Origin: a virus
Reading direction: 5' to 3' (one strand)
DNA: 36,922 nucleotides
Virus record (IMG/VR): IMGVR_UViG_3300006810_000146
Location: 1 to 36,922 of that record
The notes beneath the pieces are model-generated. The model worked only from the letters and a program-made list of their open reading frames with translations, was not told the DNA's origin and ran no database searches. Of the stretch, positions 21,776 to 28,497 are shown one piece after another. A program made the position numbers and the translations under genes. Positions within the stretch are counted from its first letter, which is position 1. Every line of letters starts with the position of its first letter.

Positions 21776-22150
21776 TTGCTCAGAGCCGCTATCGTTGCAG
21801 CATCATTGTTGGGAACAGCACCTGCGATGGCGCAATCAGTGGAGTTTTCCAACGCCTTGCCCTTCGAGATCGGGAAAGCGACGATGGAAGAGGTCGTGAC
21901 AGCCGGCGTGCCCTACACAGTCATCACTGTTGAGCTTCGGAACGGCTCGACACACACTCGGTCGGTCGACATCCACTGCGAGGCAGAGAACGCCGAGGGT
22001 ATGACTTGGGACGTGACGGGATCGGTATCTCAGCTGAGCGCAGGCGAGGTCCGAAGCGCGAGGCTGGTGAAGGAAACAGAAAGCCCCCTGGTCAACCCTA
22101 CGTCTGCCCGGTGTGTCGTCATGGGATTTGAGGGCGCAACGCCGCTTTAA
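21776..22150 (+). CDS. Plus-strand moron: secreted periplasmic protein
   Basis: The 124-residue product starts at TTG 21776 with GGGAGA seven bases upstream. It has a clear signal peptide (LRAAIVAASLLGTAPAMAQ, cleavage after AMA). The mature part is beta-rich and has two Cys (HCEAENAEG and ARCVVMG) that could form a disulfide. It runs opposite to the late genes, as lysogenic cargo does. It might alter the envelope or exclude other phages, but no family is recognised. Confidence 0.7.
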   Translation: MLRAAIVAASLLGTAPAMAQSVEFSNALPFEIGKATMEEVVTAGVPYTVITVELRNGSTHTRSVDIHCEAENAEGMTWDVTGSVSQLSAGEVRSARLVKETESPLVNPTSARCVVMGFEGATPL

Positions 22151-22181
22151 TGAAAAAGCCCGCGCGAGGCAGGCGTCGGTT

Positions 22182-22202
22182 CTGCTCAAGGTTGATGGGA
22201 TA
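22182..22202 (+). promoter_or_regulatory. Shared upstream element of plus-strand morons, copy 2
   Basis: CTGCTCAAGGTTG-N4-GATA is repeated here exactly in block and spacing as at 19026-19046, 38 nt before the ATG of the 22233 gene. The surrounding bases differ, so the conserved positions point to function. Confidence 0.5.
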
Positions 22203-22232
22203 GCGTTCGGCGACTGAAATGGGAGCCGAGAG

Positions 22233-22607
22233 ATGCCCGACGTAAGGACGACGTTTAACTCAAGGGACGGCTTACTCAGGATTGAGGTGGAGGATGACGA
22301 GGGCCACAAAGTGGGCATCCCCCTCTCCGCAGAGACTGCAGCGCGTCTGATTGGAAACCTGCTGGGTATGTTGCCGTTATGCGAGCCGACCGGACGGGAG
22401 GACACGATGATCCTTGGCGATCTTCAGTCTCCGACTGTTCGGACAGGGACCACGCATGAAGGCGAGTTTTTGCTCGACGTGTATCTGTCATCTGACGTCG
22501 CACTCCGGTTTACGCTTGAGGACGGACAATGGGCCGGCGTCTGCCGCGAAGTCTTCGACATGATCAAAACGAAGGCCGAAGGACGGGGCGACAATCCGGT
22601 CCAATGA
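22233..22607 (+). CDS. Plus-strand moron, hypothetical protein (124 aa)
   Basis: The protein is beta-rich at first (VRTTFNSRDGLLRIEVEDDEGHKVGIPLSAETAARLIGNLLG). Its second half is LDVYLSSDVALRFTLEDGQWAGVCREVFDMI. It has no signal peptide or membrane segment. ATG 22233 has a GGAG/GAGAG sequence before it and a terminator just after the stop, so it is a complete single-gene unit. No family is recognised. It is convergent to the repeat array of the neighbouring module. Confidence 0.65.
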   Translation: MPDVRTTFNSRDGLLRIEVEDDEGHKVGIPLSAETAARLIGNLLGMLPLCEPTGREDTMILGDLQSPTVRTGTTHEGEFLLDVYLSSDVALRFTLEDGQWAGVCREVFDMIKTKAEGRGDNPVQ

Positions 22608-22640
22608 AAAGGCCGCCCCGAAGGACGGCCCGATCTTTTT
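22607..22640. terminator. Bidirectional intrinsic terminator
   Basis: GGCCG/CGGCC arms plus two inner pairs close a CGAA loop (22611-22630). Five T follow on the plus strand (22636-22640) and four T on the minus strand (22610-22607). It ends the 22233 gene and would also end a minus-strand transcript running through the phased array. Confidence 0.75.
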
Positions 22641-22648
22641 ACTTCAAA

Positions 22649-22828
22649 CCGGCCGCGACGCGACACGCCTCTGCGCGCCATGCCGAACCCCGCCTAGCCT
22701 GCCATACCAAGCGTTGCCAAACCGCGCCCCGCCGTGCCTAGCCTGCGTTACCAGACCGAGACCCGCCTCGACGTACCGGGACTCACCATCCCCCGCCTAG
22801 CCTGCCCTGCCGTGATCCTCGCCAGCCG
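22649..22828 (-). repeat. Noncoding 5-nt-phased GG array with three 11-bp repeats
   Basis: On the minus strand GG dinucleotides recur every 5 nt. Between 22653 and 22811 I count 33 phase positions: 25 hold GG and the other eight keep one G. The three bases between are variable, the first usually C or T. Three copies of GCAGGCTAGGC (plus-strand coordinates 22692-22702, 22736-22746, 22795-22805) each contain a 4-nt step, the only breaks in phase; they are 44 and 59 nt apart. No open frame with a ribosome-binding site fits. It lies directly 3' of, and on the same strand as, the genes at 22855-24116, so it is probably transcribed with them up to the terminator at 22607. Confidence 0.8.
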
Positions 22829-22854
22829 ATCGGGCGATCAGCTCCGCGCCATTC

Positions 22855-23361
22855 TCAAGCAGCAATATCGTGCTGTTTCGCTGCCTGTTCGAGAAGCGTC
22901 TTGAGCCTCTCCAAGTTTCTCATCGACCCGCCGGCAAATTCCACCGCCGAACCGTATCGCCGAAGCCATGTTTCCATGGCCTGTGCCGCCTGCCGACAAT
23001 GCTCGGCCATATGGCTCGGGTCATTGGCATCGAACAGTTTGTATCCGCCACCGTCGCGGCGGGTGGCAATCGGCGAGATCACGAGTGGTGTTTCCGTTTG
23101 ACGAATCCGAACCGGCTTCGTCTGCCCCACTTCTTCGACCTGGAACGTGACCCGAAGCCCTTTGGCAAACTCACGAGCCTGCCAAAGCTTATGCTCGAAT
23201 GCGGCCTTGTCGGCGTCCCACTCGAACCACCCGTGCGCAGGGTGCAAAGGCCCGACCCGCTCGACTTCCTCAAGGAATATCCGAGGGTTGTAGTTACCGT
23301 TGTGGCGGACGGCGAACTCCTGAATAATTTCTTGCCGCCGCTCTTTGGTGAAGTTCGCCAT
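22855..23361 (-). CDS. Unknown partner of the RAMP-like protein (168 aa)
   Basis: The gene starts by TAATG overlap with the gene before it and ends 27 nt from the phased array. The product opens with a basic helix (NFTKERRQEIIQEFAVRHNG), continues with WFEWDADKAAFEHKLWQAREFA and a beta segment (TFQVEEV), and ends with two helices around AMETWLRRYGSA and LERLKTLLEQAA. It has no Cys cluster, membrane segment or known nuclease motif. Coupling suggests it works with the RAMP-like protein. Similar proteins occur in other phages as far as I can recall, without a function. Confidence 0.65.
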   Translation of the reverse strand: MANFTKERRQEIIQEFAVRHNGNYNPRIFLEEVERVGPLHPAHGWFEWDADKAAFEHKLWQAREFAKGLRVTFQVEEVGQTKPVRIRQTETPLVISPIATRRDGGGYKLFDANDPSHMAEHCRQAAQAMETWLRRYGSAVEFAGGSMRNLERLKTLLEQAAKQHDIAA

Positions 23362-24116
23362 TATGCAGCCCTCCGCTTCGTCTCGGCAGCGTAGAACTCC
23401 ATCAACTCTGCGGTGTCGCTCCCGGCAAAATCGGGATCAGCGAGAGCGGCTTCCTGCGCATCGCGAGCGTGGTACTCGACAAGCTCATTCCACTCGTCAT
23501 CGTCCTCGCCTTCGCCAATGACGCGAAACAGCCCGTAGCCGCCCTTGCCCTTTTCCTGTCGAAAGTCGCCGACGCCGACCAGCACTCCTGCATTACAGAG
23601 CAGCGTCACAACCGAGGTCATGGAAAGCTGCGGCATGATGAACTGGACGTTCAGTTCGGCACCCCACTTCGGAAGGAAGCAGCGAGACCGTACGTCCGGG
23701 GTCCGCGCCATGTCGGCGGAGCGAACCACGTCCATCCGCAAGTGAGGCGTCCCGTAGAGCGCGACCCTGTCGCCGGGCAGGAAAAGAAGGCGTTGCGCCG
23801 AGGTCTTTGTCATCCCCGGCGTTTCCAGCGCCGCCGTTGCCATGGCCGCTTTTACAGCGACGACCTGGAGCCCGAGAGCGGTCGGACCATCATCCATGAT
23901 CTCGGCGCTATCCCGAAACTCTTGGAGCGGATGGTGCTTGATCTCGACGCGCTCGGCACGGGTCTTTTTCTTCGTCCCGACGAGCAGACCCTGCTTGACC
24001 TTGGCGCTCATTCGGTTCTGGAACATCGGCTGTGTACCAACGATCCTGAGCTTAACTGACCCACGCCGCAAAGGCTGGATGGTGATGTCTGCGGTTTCTT
24101 TTTTGGCGGTTGCCAT
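23361..24116 (-). CDS. RAMP-like protein with glycine-rich loop
   Basis: The 251-residue protein has an N-terminal strand-type start (SVKLRIVGTQPMFQNRM) and a middle containing LPGDRVALYGTPHLRMDVVRSADM. Residues 177-197 read GVLVGVGDFRQEKGKGGYG, then FRVIGEG. This Gly-rich loop after a hydrophobic helix resembles the loop of RAMP/ferredoxin-like RNA-binding proteins (Cas7/Cas6 superfamily). An acidic C-terminal helix follows. Binding of RNA or single-stranded DNA is inferred, not shown. ATG 24116 has GGAG upstream; ATG 24131 has none. A possible leader stem stands just before the ribosome-binding site. Confidence 0.6.
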   Translation of the reverse strand: MATAKKETADITIQPLRRGSVKLRIVGTQPMFQNRMSAKVKQGLLVGTKKKTRAERVEIKHHPLQEFRDSAEIMDDGPTALGLQVVAVKAAMATAALETPGMTKTSAQRLLFLPGDRVALYGTPHLRMDVVRSADMARTPDVRSRCFLPKWGAELNVQFIMPQLSMTSVVTLLCNAGVLVGVGDFRQEKGKGGYGLFRVIGEGEDDDEWNELVEYHARDAQEAALADPDFAGSDTAELMEFYAAETKRRAA

Positions 24117-24125
24117 TTGATTTAT

Positions 24126-24196
24126 CTCCATTGGCGCCCGGCCCGCCAAGCCCGGAAACGCACAGGGGTTCGCTTTCGCGAACACCGGGGCCAATG
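24126..24196 (-). promoter_or_regulatory. Leader stem next to the RAMP-like gene's ribosome-binding site
   Basis: In the minus-strand transcript, CATTGGC (24196-24190) can pair with GCCAATG (24135-24129), enclosing a GTTCGC-gaaa-GCGAAC hairpin (24183-24168). The GGAG that serves ATG 24116 overlaps the closing stem's last base. Folding could affect translation of the RAMP-like gene. A GGTGTTCGCG copy just before adds to the symmetry. The rest of 24195-24255 holds nothing I can identify. Confidence 0.45.
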
Positions 24197-24255
24197 AAGC
24201 TGGTGTTCGCGTCTCATCCCCATGGCGGCGGGGAATTCAAATCTTGATTTTGGTG

Positions 24256-24666
24256 TTAAGCGGCGCGTCTCGTGTTTCTGGCGGCCTCGTCGGCCTTCCG
24301 CTTCCGCCCGATCATCCACTCCATGACCTCGGCGATGTCGGAGCCGCAATCCAGCATCTCGTAGGACGAGACAATGCGGATGGCCTCCTCGTCCTCGTCT
24401 GGATTGCCGGTCGGCTCGCGGTGCTTCATTTCGAGGATGAACATCTCGCGCAGCCCGCCGAGCCGGTCCATTTCCTTGGCTATCCACTTTCCGCCGACGC
24501 TATTGGCGTCGCACCTCGGCTGATTGTAGACGCCGCAGAGACCGTCGATCCCGGCGGACAGAGCCGCGATCACGACCTCCAACTCAATCCCCGCCATGTG
24601 CGGGAGGCGCATCGCCTCGGTCGGAAACGACTGCGCCAGTCGGGCCTTCCTCTCCATGTCCGCCAT
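24256..24666 (-). CDS. Unknown protein of the accessory module (136 aa)
   Basis: ATG 24666 overlaps the TGA of the gene before it. The protein is mainly helical, with MAGIELEVVIAALSAGIDGLCG and MDRLGGLREMFILEMKHRE segments and an acidic GNPDEDEEAIRI stretch. Its end (WMIGRKRKADEAARNTRRAA) is strongly basic and could bind nucleic acid. No family is recognised. Transcription with the RAMP-like gene is likely although 139 nt separate the two. Confidence 0.55.
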   Translation of the reverse strand: MADMERKARLAQSFPTEAMRLPHMAGIELEVVIAALSAGIDGLCGVYNQPRCDANSVGGKWIAKEMDRLGGLREMFILEMKHREPTGNPDEDEEAIRIVSSYEMLDCGSDIAEVMEWMIGRKRKADEAARNTRRAA

Positions 24667-24827
24667 CACGCTGCCTCCAGCACGCGAACGGCGCCACCGG
24701 ACAGAACCGGCTTGGGCTTGTCGGCGATAACCAGGGCGGACGACGCATCGCCTTCAATGCGGGCAAAGGCGCTTGCCACGAACGGGTCGCGGGCAATGCG
24801 GGAAAGCTGTATGGTGCGGGTAGCCAT
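24666..24827 (-). CDS. Small first protein of the accessory module (53 aa)
   Basis: The short frame begins ATGGCTACCCGCACC behind AGGAGG and ends in a TGA that overlaps the next ATG. The product is MATRTIQLSRIARDP followed by an Ala-rich, mixed sequence ending VLSGGAVRVLEAA. It is the promoter-proximal gene of the module, transcribed away from the ribbon-helix-helix gene. A role as an antitoxin-like or adaptor peptide is possible, but nothing shows it. Confidence 0.55.
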   Translation of the reverse strand: MATRTIQLSRIARDPFVASAFARIEGDASSALVIADKPKPVLSGGAVRVLEAA

Positions 24828-24909
24828 TCGATGATCCTCCTGAGATCGTCGTTTCGGTCAGGGCCGGTGTGGAAGTTGCTGCTTCCCATCGGCCTGATTT
24901 TTATATATA

Positions 24910-24935
24910 GGTAATTTCAGGAGGCGTCAATTACC
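24910..24935. promoter_or_regulatory. Palindromic operator over the RBS of the RHH gene
   Basis: GGTAATT at 24910-24916 and AATTACC at 24929-24935 are perfect inverted arms around 12 nt. AGGAGG, the only ribosome-binding site for the RHH gene, lies between them at 24919-24924, and an AT-rich TATATA stretch stands at its left. A dimeric RHH protein could bind it and repress both its own gene and the divergent module. In RNA the same arms would form a hairpin with the ribosome-binding site in the loop. Confidence 0.6.
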
Positions 24936-24938
24936 CAT

Positions 24939-25136
24939 ATGCGAAATTCACCCCCTCGCCCTCGCGGGCGACCAGAGACCGTGCCGCATAAGAAGCTCAT
25001 CGCGTTTGACGATGAGACCTTAACGGCTGTCGATGCGTTCACCGCCGATCAAGGTGACAAGCCCAATCGATCCGAAGCGATCCGGCGCCTTTTGCGGGAT
25101 GCCCTGATCAGCCTTGGCTATCTCAAGAACAGTTGA
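24939..25136 (+). CDS. Ribbon-helix-helix (CopG/Arc-type) regulator
   Basis: The 65-residue protein has a basic N-terminal strand (HKKLIAFDDETLTAVDAF) and two helices (ADQGDKPNRSEAIRRLLRDALISLG), the RHH fold of small dimeric repressors. It starts at ATG 24939 just after the palindrome. It is divergent from the accessory module and convergent with the tail tube gene, four bases from its end. The likely role is control of the module's promoter and its own. Confidence 0.75.
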   Translation: MRNSPPRPRGRPETVPHKKLIAFDDETLTAVDAFTADQGDKPNRSEAIRRLLRDALISLGYLKNS

Positions 25137-25139
25137 GCA

Positions 25140-25571
25140 CTATTCGAACCGGACCTCGTTCCACTGCCAGCGACCAGCGAAAATCTGCCATTCTCGCTCA
25201 GTGGCATTGACGCCCGAGGACATCGTCGGCGCTTCCATGATGATGCACTCGGCCGCCGAGCCGCCTTCGTTGCTTTCGGTGTCGCGGACGGAGACCGGGA
25301 ACTTGCGGACCGATCCTGCCGTCATCGAACGCTCGACCGCCCGCAGGTAGGAGTGCGCTGCGGAGGTGTGCTGCAGCTTGAGCGTGATGATCGCGCTCTC
25401 GTCCGCAGAGGTAGAGAAGATCGTCCGTCCGTCGGCGCCGACCATCGGCGTGCCGCGGCTAGCGTTGCGTGCGACCGAGACCGCGTCGTCGCCTTCCCAG
25501 AGCCCGCGAACATCGCGACCATCGAGGGAGACCTGCACGTTCTTCGCACTGTAGGTGGTGATATCAGCCAT
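25140..25571 (-). CDS. Tail tube protein (DUF3277-like)
   Basis: The 143-residue protein starts TTYSAKNVQVSLDGRDVRGL and contains DGRTIFSTSADESAIITLKLQHTSAAHSYL, ending IFAGRWQWNEVRF. This is the DUF3277 type of tail tube found next to DUF3383 sheath proteins in contractile phages. It forms the inner tube through which DNA passes. It sits 10 nt after the sheath gene. Confidence 0.82.
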   Translation of the reverse strand: MADITTYSAKNVQVSLDGRDVRGLWEGDDAVSVARNASRGTPMVGADGRTIFSTSADESAIITLKLQHTSAAHSYLRAVERSMTAGSVRKFPVSVRDTESNEGGSAAECIIMEAPTMSSGVNATEREWQIFAGRWQWNEVRFE

Positions 25572-25581
25572 TTTTCAGCCC

Positions 25582-26751
25582 TCAGGAAAGAACGGTGTAT
25601 GCGGCCTGGGCAAAATGCACGGCGCCGGCATAGCGGAAGGACACCCGGATGGGCGGCGAGATGCGGGCGTTGCGCTGCGACGCCGGAACCGATCGGGCGC
25701 GCGGGATGACCATCTCGTAGGCAGGCGAAACCAGCCCCGTCACATCGTCGATGTCGGCCGCAATGGCACCCGCATCGATCGCGCTGTTCATGACCAACTC
25801 GACCGCAGATCCAAGGAGCGCCATGCCACGGTCATCGAAGGCCACGCGCTTGTTGTTCAGCATGATGTTGAACAGTTCCTCCTCGGTGCGGGCCTTGAGC
25901 CAGTCGCCGAAGTGGATTTCATCGACGAAATCGTTCTGCGACATGACCGAGCCGAACTGGACGTGGTTCTGCCCGCCGATGTCGACGTAGACCGATGCGA
26001 GATGGCCGACGCTTTTGTCCTGGCCGAGGCCGGGGACGAAGCCCGTAACCGCCTGCAGTTCGCCGCCGGTGATGTTGGTTCGGGTGATGCCCCGAAGCTG
26101 CTTGAAAGCCGGCGTGTAGGCGCTCTCCGCCTCATCCAGCACGAAGGAACTCAGCAGAGCCGCCAGAGCGACCGACGGGTATTCGGCCTCTACCTCGTGG
26201 TAGAAGATCGCGGTGCGCTCGTATTCCGAAACCTTCAGCCGGGCCGCGATGTTGGTCGTGTCCGTCGGGCTCTTCATCAACACGTCGTTGCTGTCGATGA
26301 TGGCGATGACGGTATGGGCCTCGGCCCAGGCCGCAATGGCATCGGTGATGCTGGCGGTGTCCCGTAGATCGTCCTCGACCAGAAGGAAGTACCATTCGGC
26401 GTCGGCATCACGGATCGCGTCGAGTTCGTCGGCGAGCAACGCGGCCTTGGCCGGGGCATCGGCACCGGCCGCCACAGCTGTGGCGTCGTAGTAGCCGACC
26501 TTGAAGGCTGCAGGGCGCGGGTTCTGGCCGAACGCGGTCTGGCCGGCCACATAGGCGGCATCGGCCGCATCGAAGTCGGCCGCGACCTCTTCCATGGTCG
26601 TGTAGAGCTTCGTCCTGTTGTCCTCATCGACCGCGCCGGTCACCTCGACCGACTGCAGGAACATCGGCGTTCCGAAGCCACGGCGGGCCACGAAATTGTC
26701 CGTGCGCGTGACAGAGACGTCGACAACGCGGCTGTAGGGAATGACCGCCAC
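25582..26751 (-). CDS. Contractile tail sheath protein (DUF3383-like)
   Basis: The 389-residue protein matches DUF3383 sheath proteins: IPYSRVVDVSVTRTDNFVARRGFG at the N terminus, LYTTMEEVAADFDAADAAYVAGQTAFGQNP, and DVLMKSPTDTTNIAARLK. The C-terminal part has FIEEIHFGDWLKARTEEELFNIML-like handshake segments and an AISPPIRVSFRYAGA end. It contracts to drive the tube through the envelope, which makes this a myovirus-type phage. The tube gene follows immediately. Confidence 0.88.
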   Translation of the reverse strand: MAVIPYSRVVDVSVTRTDNFVARRGFGTPMFLQSVEVTGAVDEDNRTKLYTTMEEVAADFDAADAAYVAGQTAFGQNPRPAAFKVGYYDATAVAAGADAPAKAALLADELDAIRDADAEWYFLLVEDDLRDTASITDAIAAWAEAHTVIAIIDSNDVLMKSPTDTTNIAARLKVSEYERTAIFYHEVEAEYPSVALAALLSSFVLDEAESAYTPAFKQLRGITRTNITGGELQAVTGFVPGLGQDKSVGHLASVYVDIGGQNHVQFGSVMSQNDFVDEIHFGDWLKARTEEELFNIMLNNKRVAFDDRGMALLGSAVELVMNSAIDAGAIAADIDDVTGLVSPAYEMVIPRARSVPASQRNARISPPIRVSFRYAGAVHFAQAAYTVLS

Positions 26752-26805
26752 GGGCGACCTCCTTCAATTGGCCCATCTCAGGGGCTGGCTTGGGAAAGGG
26801 ACTGC

Positions 26806-27285
26806 TTAGAGTCGGGCGAAGTCCGGCTGCTGCTCTTCGATCACACTGATGACGAGCCCATCGCGAACCACGCCGCGGACTTCGACGGTCATGTTCGCCC
26901 GGTTCTGGAATTCGGCGTTTAGGATCTCGGTGGCGTCAGCGATCCGCGAGACTTCGGCCAATTGGAGCGGCAGCAGGCCTTCCATCGCGGTCTGCACCTG
27001 CGCCGCAGTCTTGATCTTGCGCAAGATCGTCTTGCCCGCGCCGCCGTACACGTCGAGTTGGAACCGCCAGTACCAGTCCTGCACTGGCACTTGGCGGATC
27101 ACCCCGGAGGCGTCGGTATAGTCGACATCGCGAGGATGATCGTTTAGCGCATCGTCCATTGCCAGATTGATGACGCCGTAGGGCTCTGCCGGCTCGGGGC
27201 CGCCCTGGTAGCTGTCGATCCACAGAATGCCTGTGGTGGTCGCAATCCAGTTCCGGGTGGCGTCCAGCACCTCGCCCTCGGTCAT
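26806..27285 (-). CDS. Neck/tail terminator protein
   Basis: The 159-residue protein, with WIATTTGILWIDSYQGGPEPAEPYGVINLA, VPVQDWYWRFQLDVYGG and a VRDGLVISVIEEQQPDF end, has the layout of phage neck terminator proteins (LIC_12616 type). These cap the tail tube and join it to the head. It lies between the head-tail genes and the sheath gene, as expected. It overlaps the previous gene by four bases. Confidence 0.72.
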   Translation of the reverse strand: MTEGEVLDATRNWIATTTGILWIDSYQGGPEPAEPYGVINLAMDDALNDHPRDVDYTDASGVIRQVPVQDWYWRFQLDVYGGAGKTILRKIKTAAQVQTAMEGLLPLQLAEVSRIADATEILNAEFQNRANMTVEVRGVVRDGLVISVIEEQQPDFARL

Positions 27286-27623
27286 GACAAAGCGCCGAGA
27301 ATGGCGCTGCTGTAGCCGCCCATCTTCTGCCAGTCGTCTCCAGAGAGGACGCGATAACGATCGTCTCCATCAATGATCCGGTCGTCAGGTTTGATCGGAT
27401 ATGATGTCCAGATGATCGCCTTTGCCTCGTTTCTGGTGCCCTCTGGCAGATCCCTGAATTCTTCTCGCGAGATCAGCGACATCGGCTGGATCGACGCAGC
27501 GATTTCAGTCGTGGTCGTCGCTCCCGGAACCCACTTGCCGTTCACATAGGCGCCTTCCGCATCCCGCTCGTGCGTGACGACGTCGGTCGTGTCGCTGTCG
27601 AATGCGTCGCTCATGTCCAGCAT
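27282..27623 (-). CDS. Head-tail connector protein
   Basis: The 113-residue protein is beta-rich (YVNGKWVPGATTTTEIAASIQPMS, then AIIWTSYPIKPDDRIIDGDDRYRVLSG), similar in pattern to head closure/joining proteins with a small beta barrel. ATG 27623 overlaps the previous stop; ATG 27614 is an alternative. Its position between the HK97 gp10-like and terminator genes supports the assignment. Confidence 0.65.
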   Translation of the reverse strand: MLDMSDAFDSDTTDVVTHERDAEGAYVNGKWVPGATTTTEIAASIQPMSLISREEFRDLPEGTRNEAKAIIWTSYPIKPDDRIIDGDDRYRVLSGDDWQKMGGYSSAILGALS

Positions 27624-28096
27624 CAGTTTTCCACGCTGTAGGTGATCGCCTTCCTCATCCCGCCGATGTTCACCAGCGGATTCGCGAAGCCCTTGAGCTT
27701 GATCGTCAGAGGGCTGTTCGGCGGGCTTTGAAGATTGGTGATCTCTTCTTGGGTATGGCCTTGCGCGAGCACCCCAAGGCGCTGGAGAATAGTGAGCGGC
27801 GAGGCAGATTGTGTGAAGATCGAATGCGCGCCGCTACTCATCATGTTCTGGTATTTCTTGCGGTTCGCCCGCATGGCGTTGGCGAGGAAGGGGCGCGCTG
27901 GGATAGGCCCGCCCCAGCCGCCGCCGGAACGGCCGCCTCTCGTACCGTAGTGGTTCCAGATGCCTTTTTTGATCTCTTCGCCATCGGTTTTGCCGGCGAC
28001 CAGGCCGACCTTGACTTGCGTCGGCCCGCCTTTGAGCTTCTTGGCTATGTCGCCGACGTTGATCCGGGTTGATCGGGTAATGCTGCCGGTGAACAT
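27623..28096 (-). CDS. HK97 gp10-like tail completion protein
   Basis: The 157-residue, basic product has VKVGLVAGKTDGEEIKKGIWNHYGT and GGPIPARPFLANAMRANRKKY. The [I/V]PARPF motif followed by a helix is typical of gp10-like and minor tail proteins that complete the neck. It lies in the canonical adaptor-closure-completion-terminator order. Confidence 0.72.
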   Translation of the reverse strand: MFTGSITRSTRINVGDIAKKLKGGPTQVKVGLVAGKTDGEEIKKGIWNHYGTRGGRSGGGWGGPIPARPFLANAMRANRKKYQNMMSSGAHSIFTQSASPLTILQRLGVLAQGHTQEEITNLQSPPNSPLTIKLKGFANPLVNIGGMRKAITYSVEN

Positions 28097-28494
28097 CAGG
28101 CGACCATCGGCCCGCCGAAATTGGCTCTCCGCAGCGCCAGGAAACGCTTGCCGTATTCGGTGGCGGAAAGGCCCGCCGAGTCGCCCAACGCGCTTCCTGC
28201 CCCCGCTCCTGCTCCGGCGTATGTGACGGAAACCTCGCCGATCGTCTTGCTCTTGATTGGGCCGGTGCTGGTCATGGTTGACTTCTTGCCTGCCGCCCGC
28301 TCGACTGCGCCCTCGGTGACCAGCATATGCGCAGTCAGGAGCATGATGGCGATGGGATAGTCCCGCTCGATCCAGCTTTCGTTCACCACCCCGGCCGCTT
28401 CGGTCAGGACGAGACCGATCAGCGCGTCATCCACCGGATCGAATTCCGGATAGCGGGTGACGAACTGTTCGGTGGTCGGCACAGTGTAGGCCAT
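28096..28494 (-). CDS. Head-tail adaptor (DUF4054-like)
   Basis: The 132-residue protein (TTEQFVTRYPEFDPVDDALIGLVLTEA, then RDYPIAIMLLTAHMLVTEG and SATEYGKRFLALRRANFGGPMV) matches DUF4054, a connector protein between portal and neck in myophages. It overlaps the next gene by one base. A Gly/Ala-rich loop (YAGAGAGAGS) sits in the middle. Confidence 0.78.
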   Translation of the reverse strand: MAYTVPTTEQFVTRYPEFDPVDDALIGLVLTEAAGVVNESWIERDYPIAIMLLTAHMLVTEGAVERAAGKKSTMTSTGPIKSKTIGEVSVTYAGAGAGAGSALGDSAGLSATEYGKRFLALRRANFGGPMVA

Positions 28495-28497
28495 CGG

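Noticed and set aside
21763-21852. Upstream in-frame start for the tail chaperone
   Set aside because: The extension would be antisense to the signal peptide of the plus-strand gene at 21776 and reads as a non-conserved tail; ATG 21762 gives the usual N terminus.
22152-22181. Minus-strand terminator before the tail chaperone gene (run of five T after a GC-rich stretch)
   Set aside because: Only about three base pairs can be closed next to the T run, so it is too weak to report, although a 12-bp sequence (GAAAAAGCCCGC) is shared with the site at 12623.
22649-22828. CRISPR array
   Set aside because: The repeats are only 11 bp, the intervals (44 and 59 nt) are unequal and filled with a phased pentamer pattern, and no cas1/cas2 or other cas operon is present.
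22649-22828. TIGR-type guide array
   Set aside because: Those arrays have longer paired repeats and a Nop-domain Tas protein; no Nop domain is seen here.
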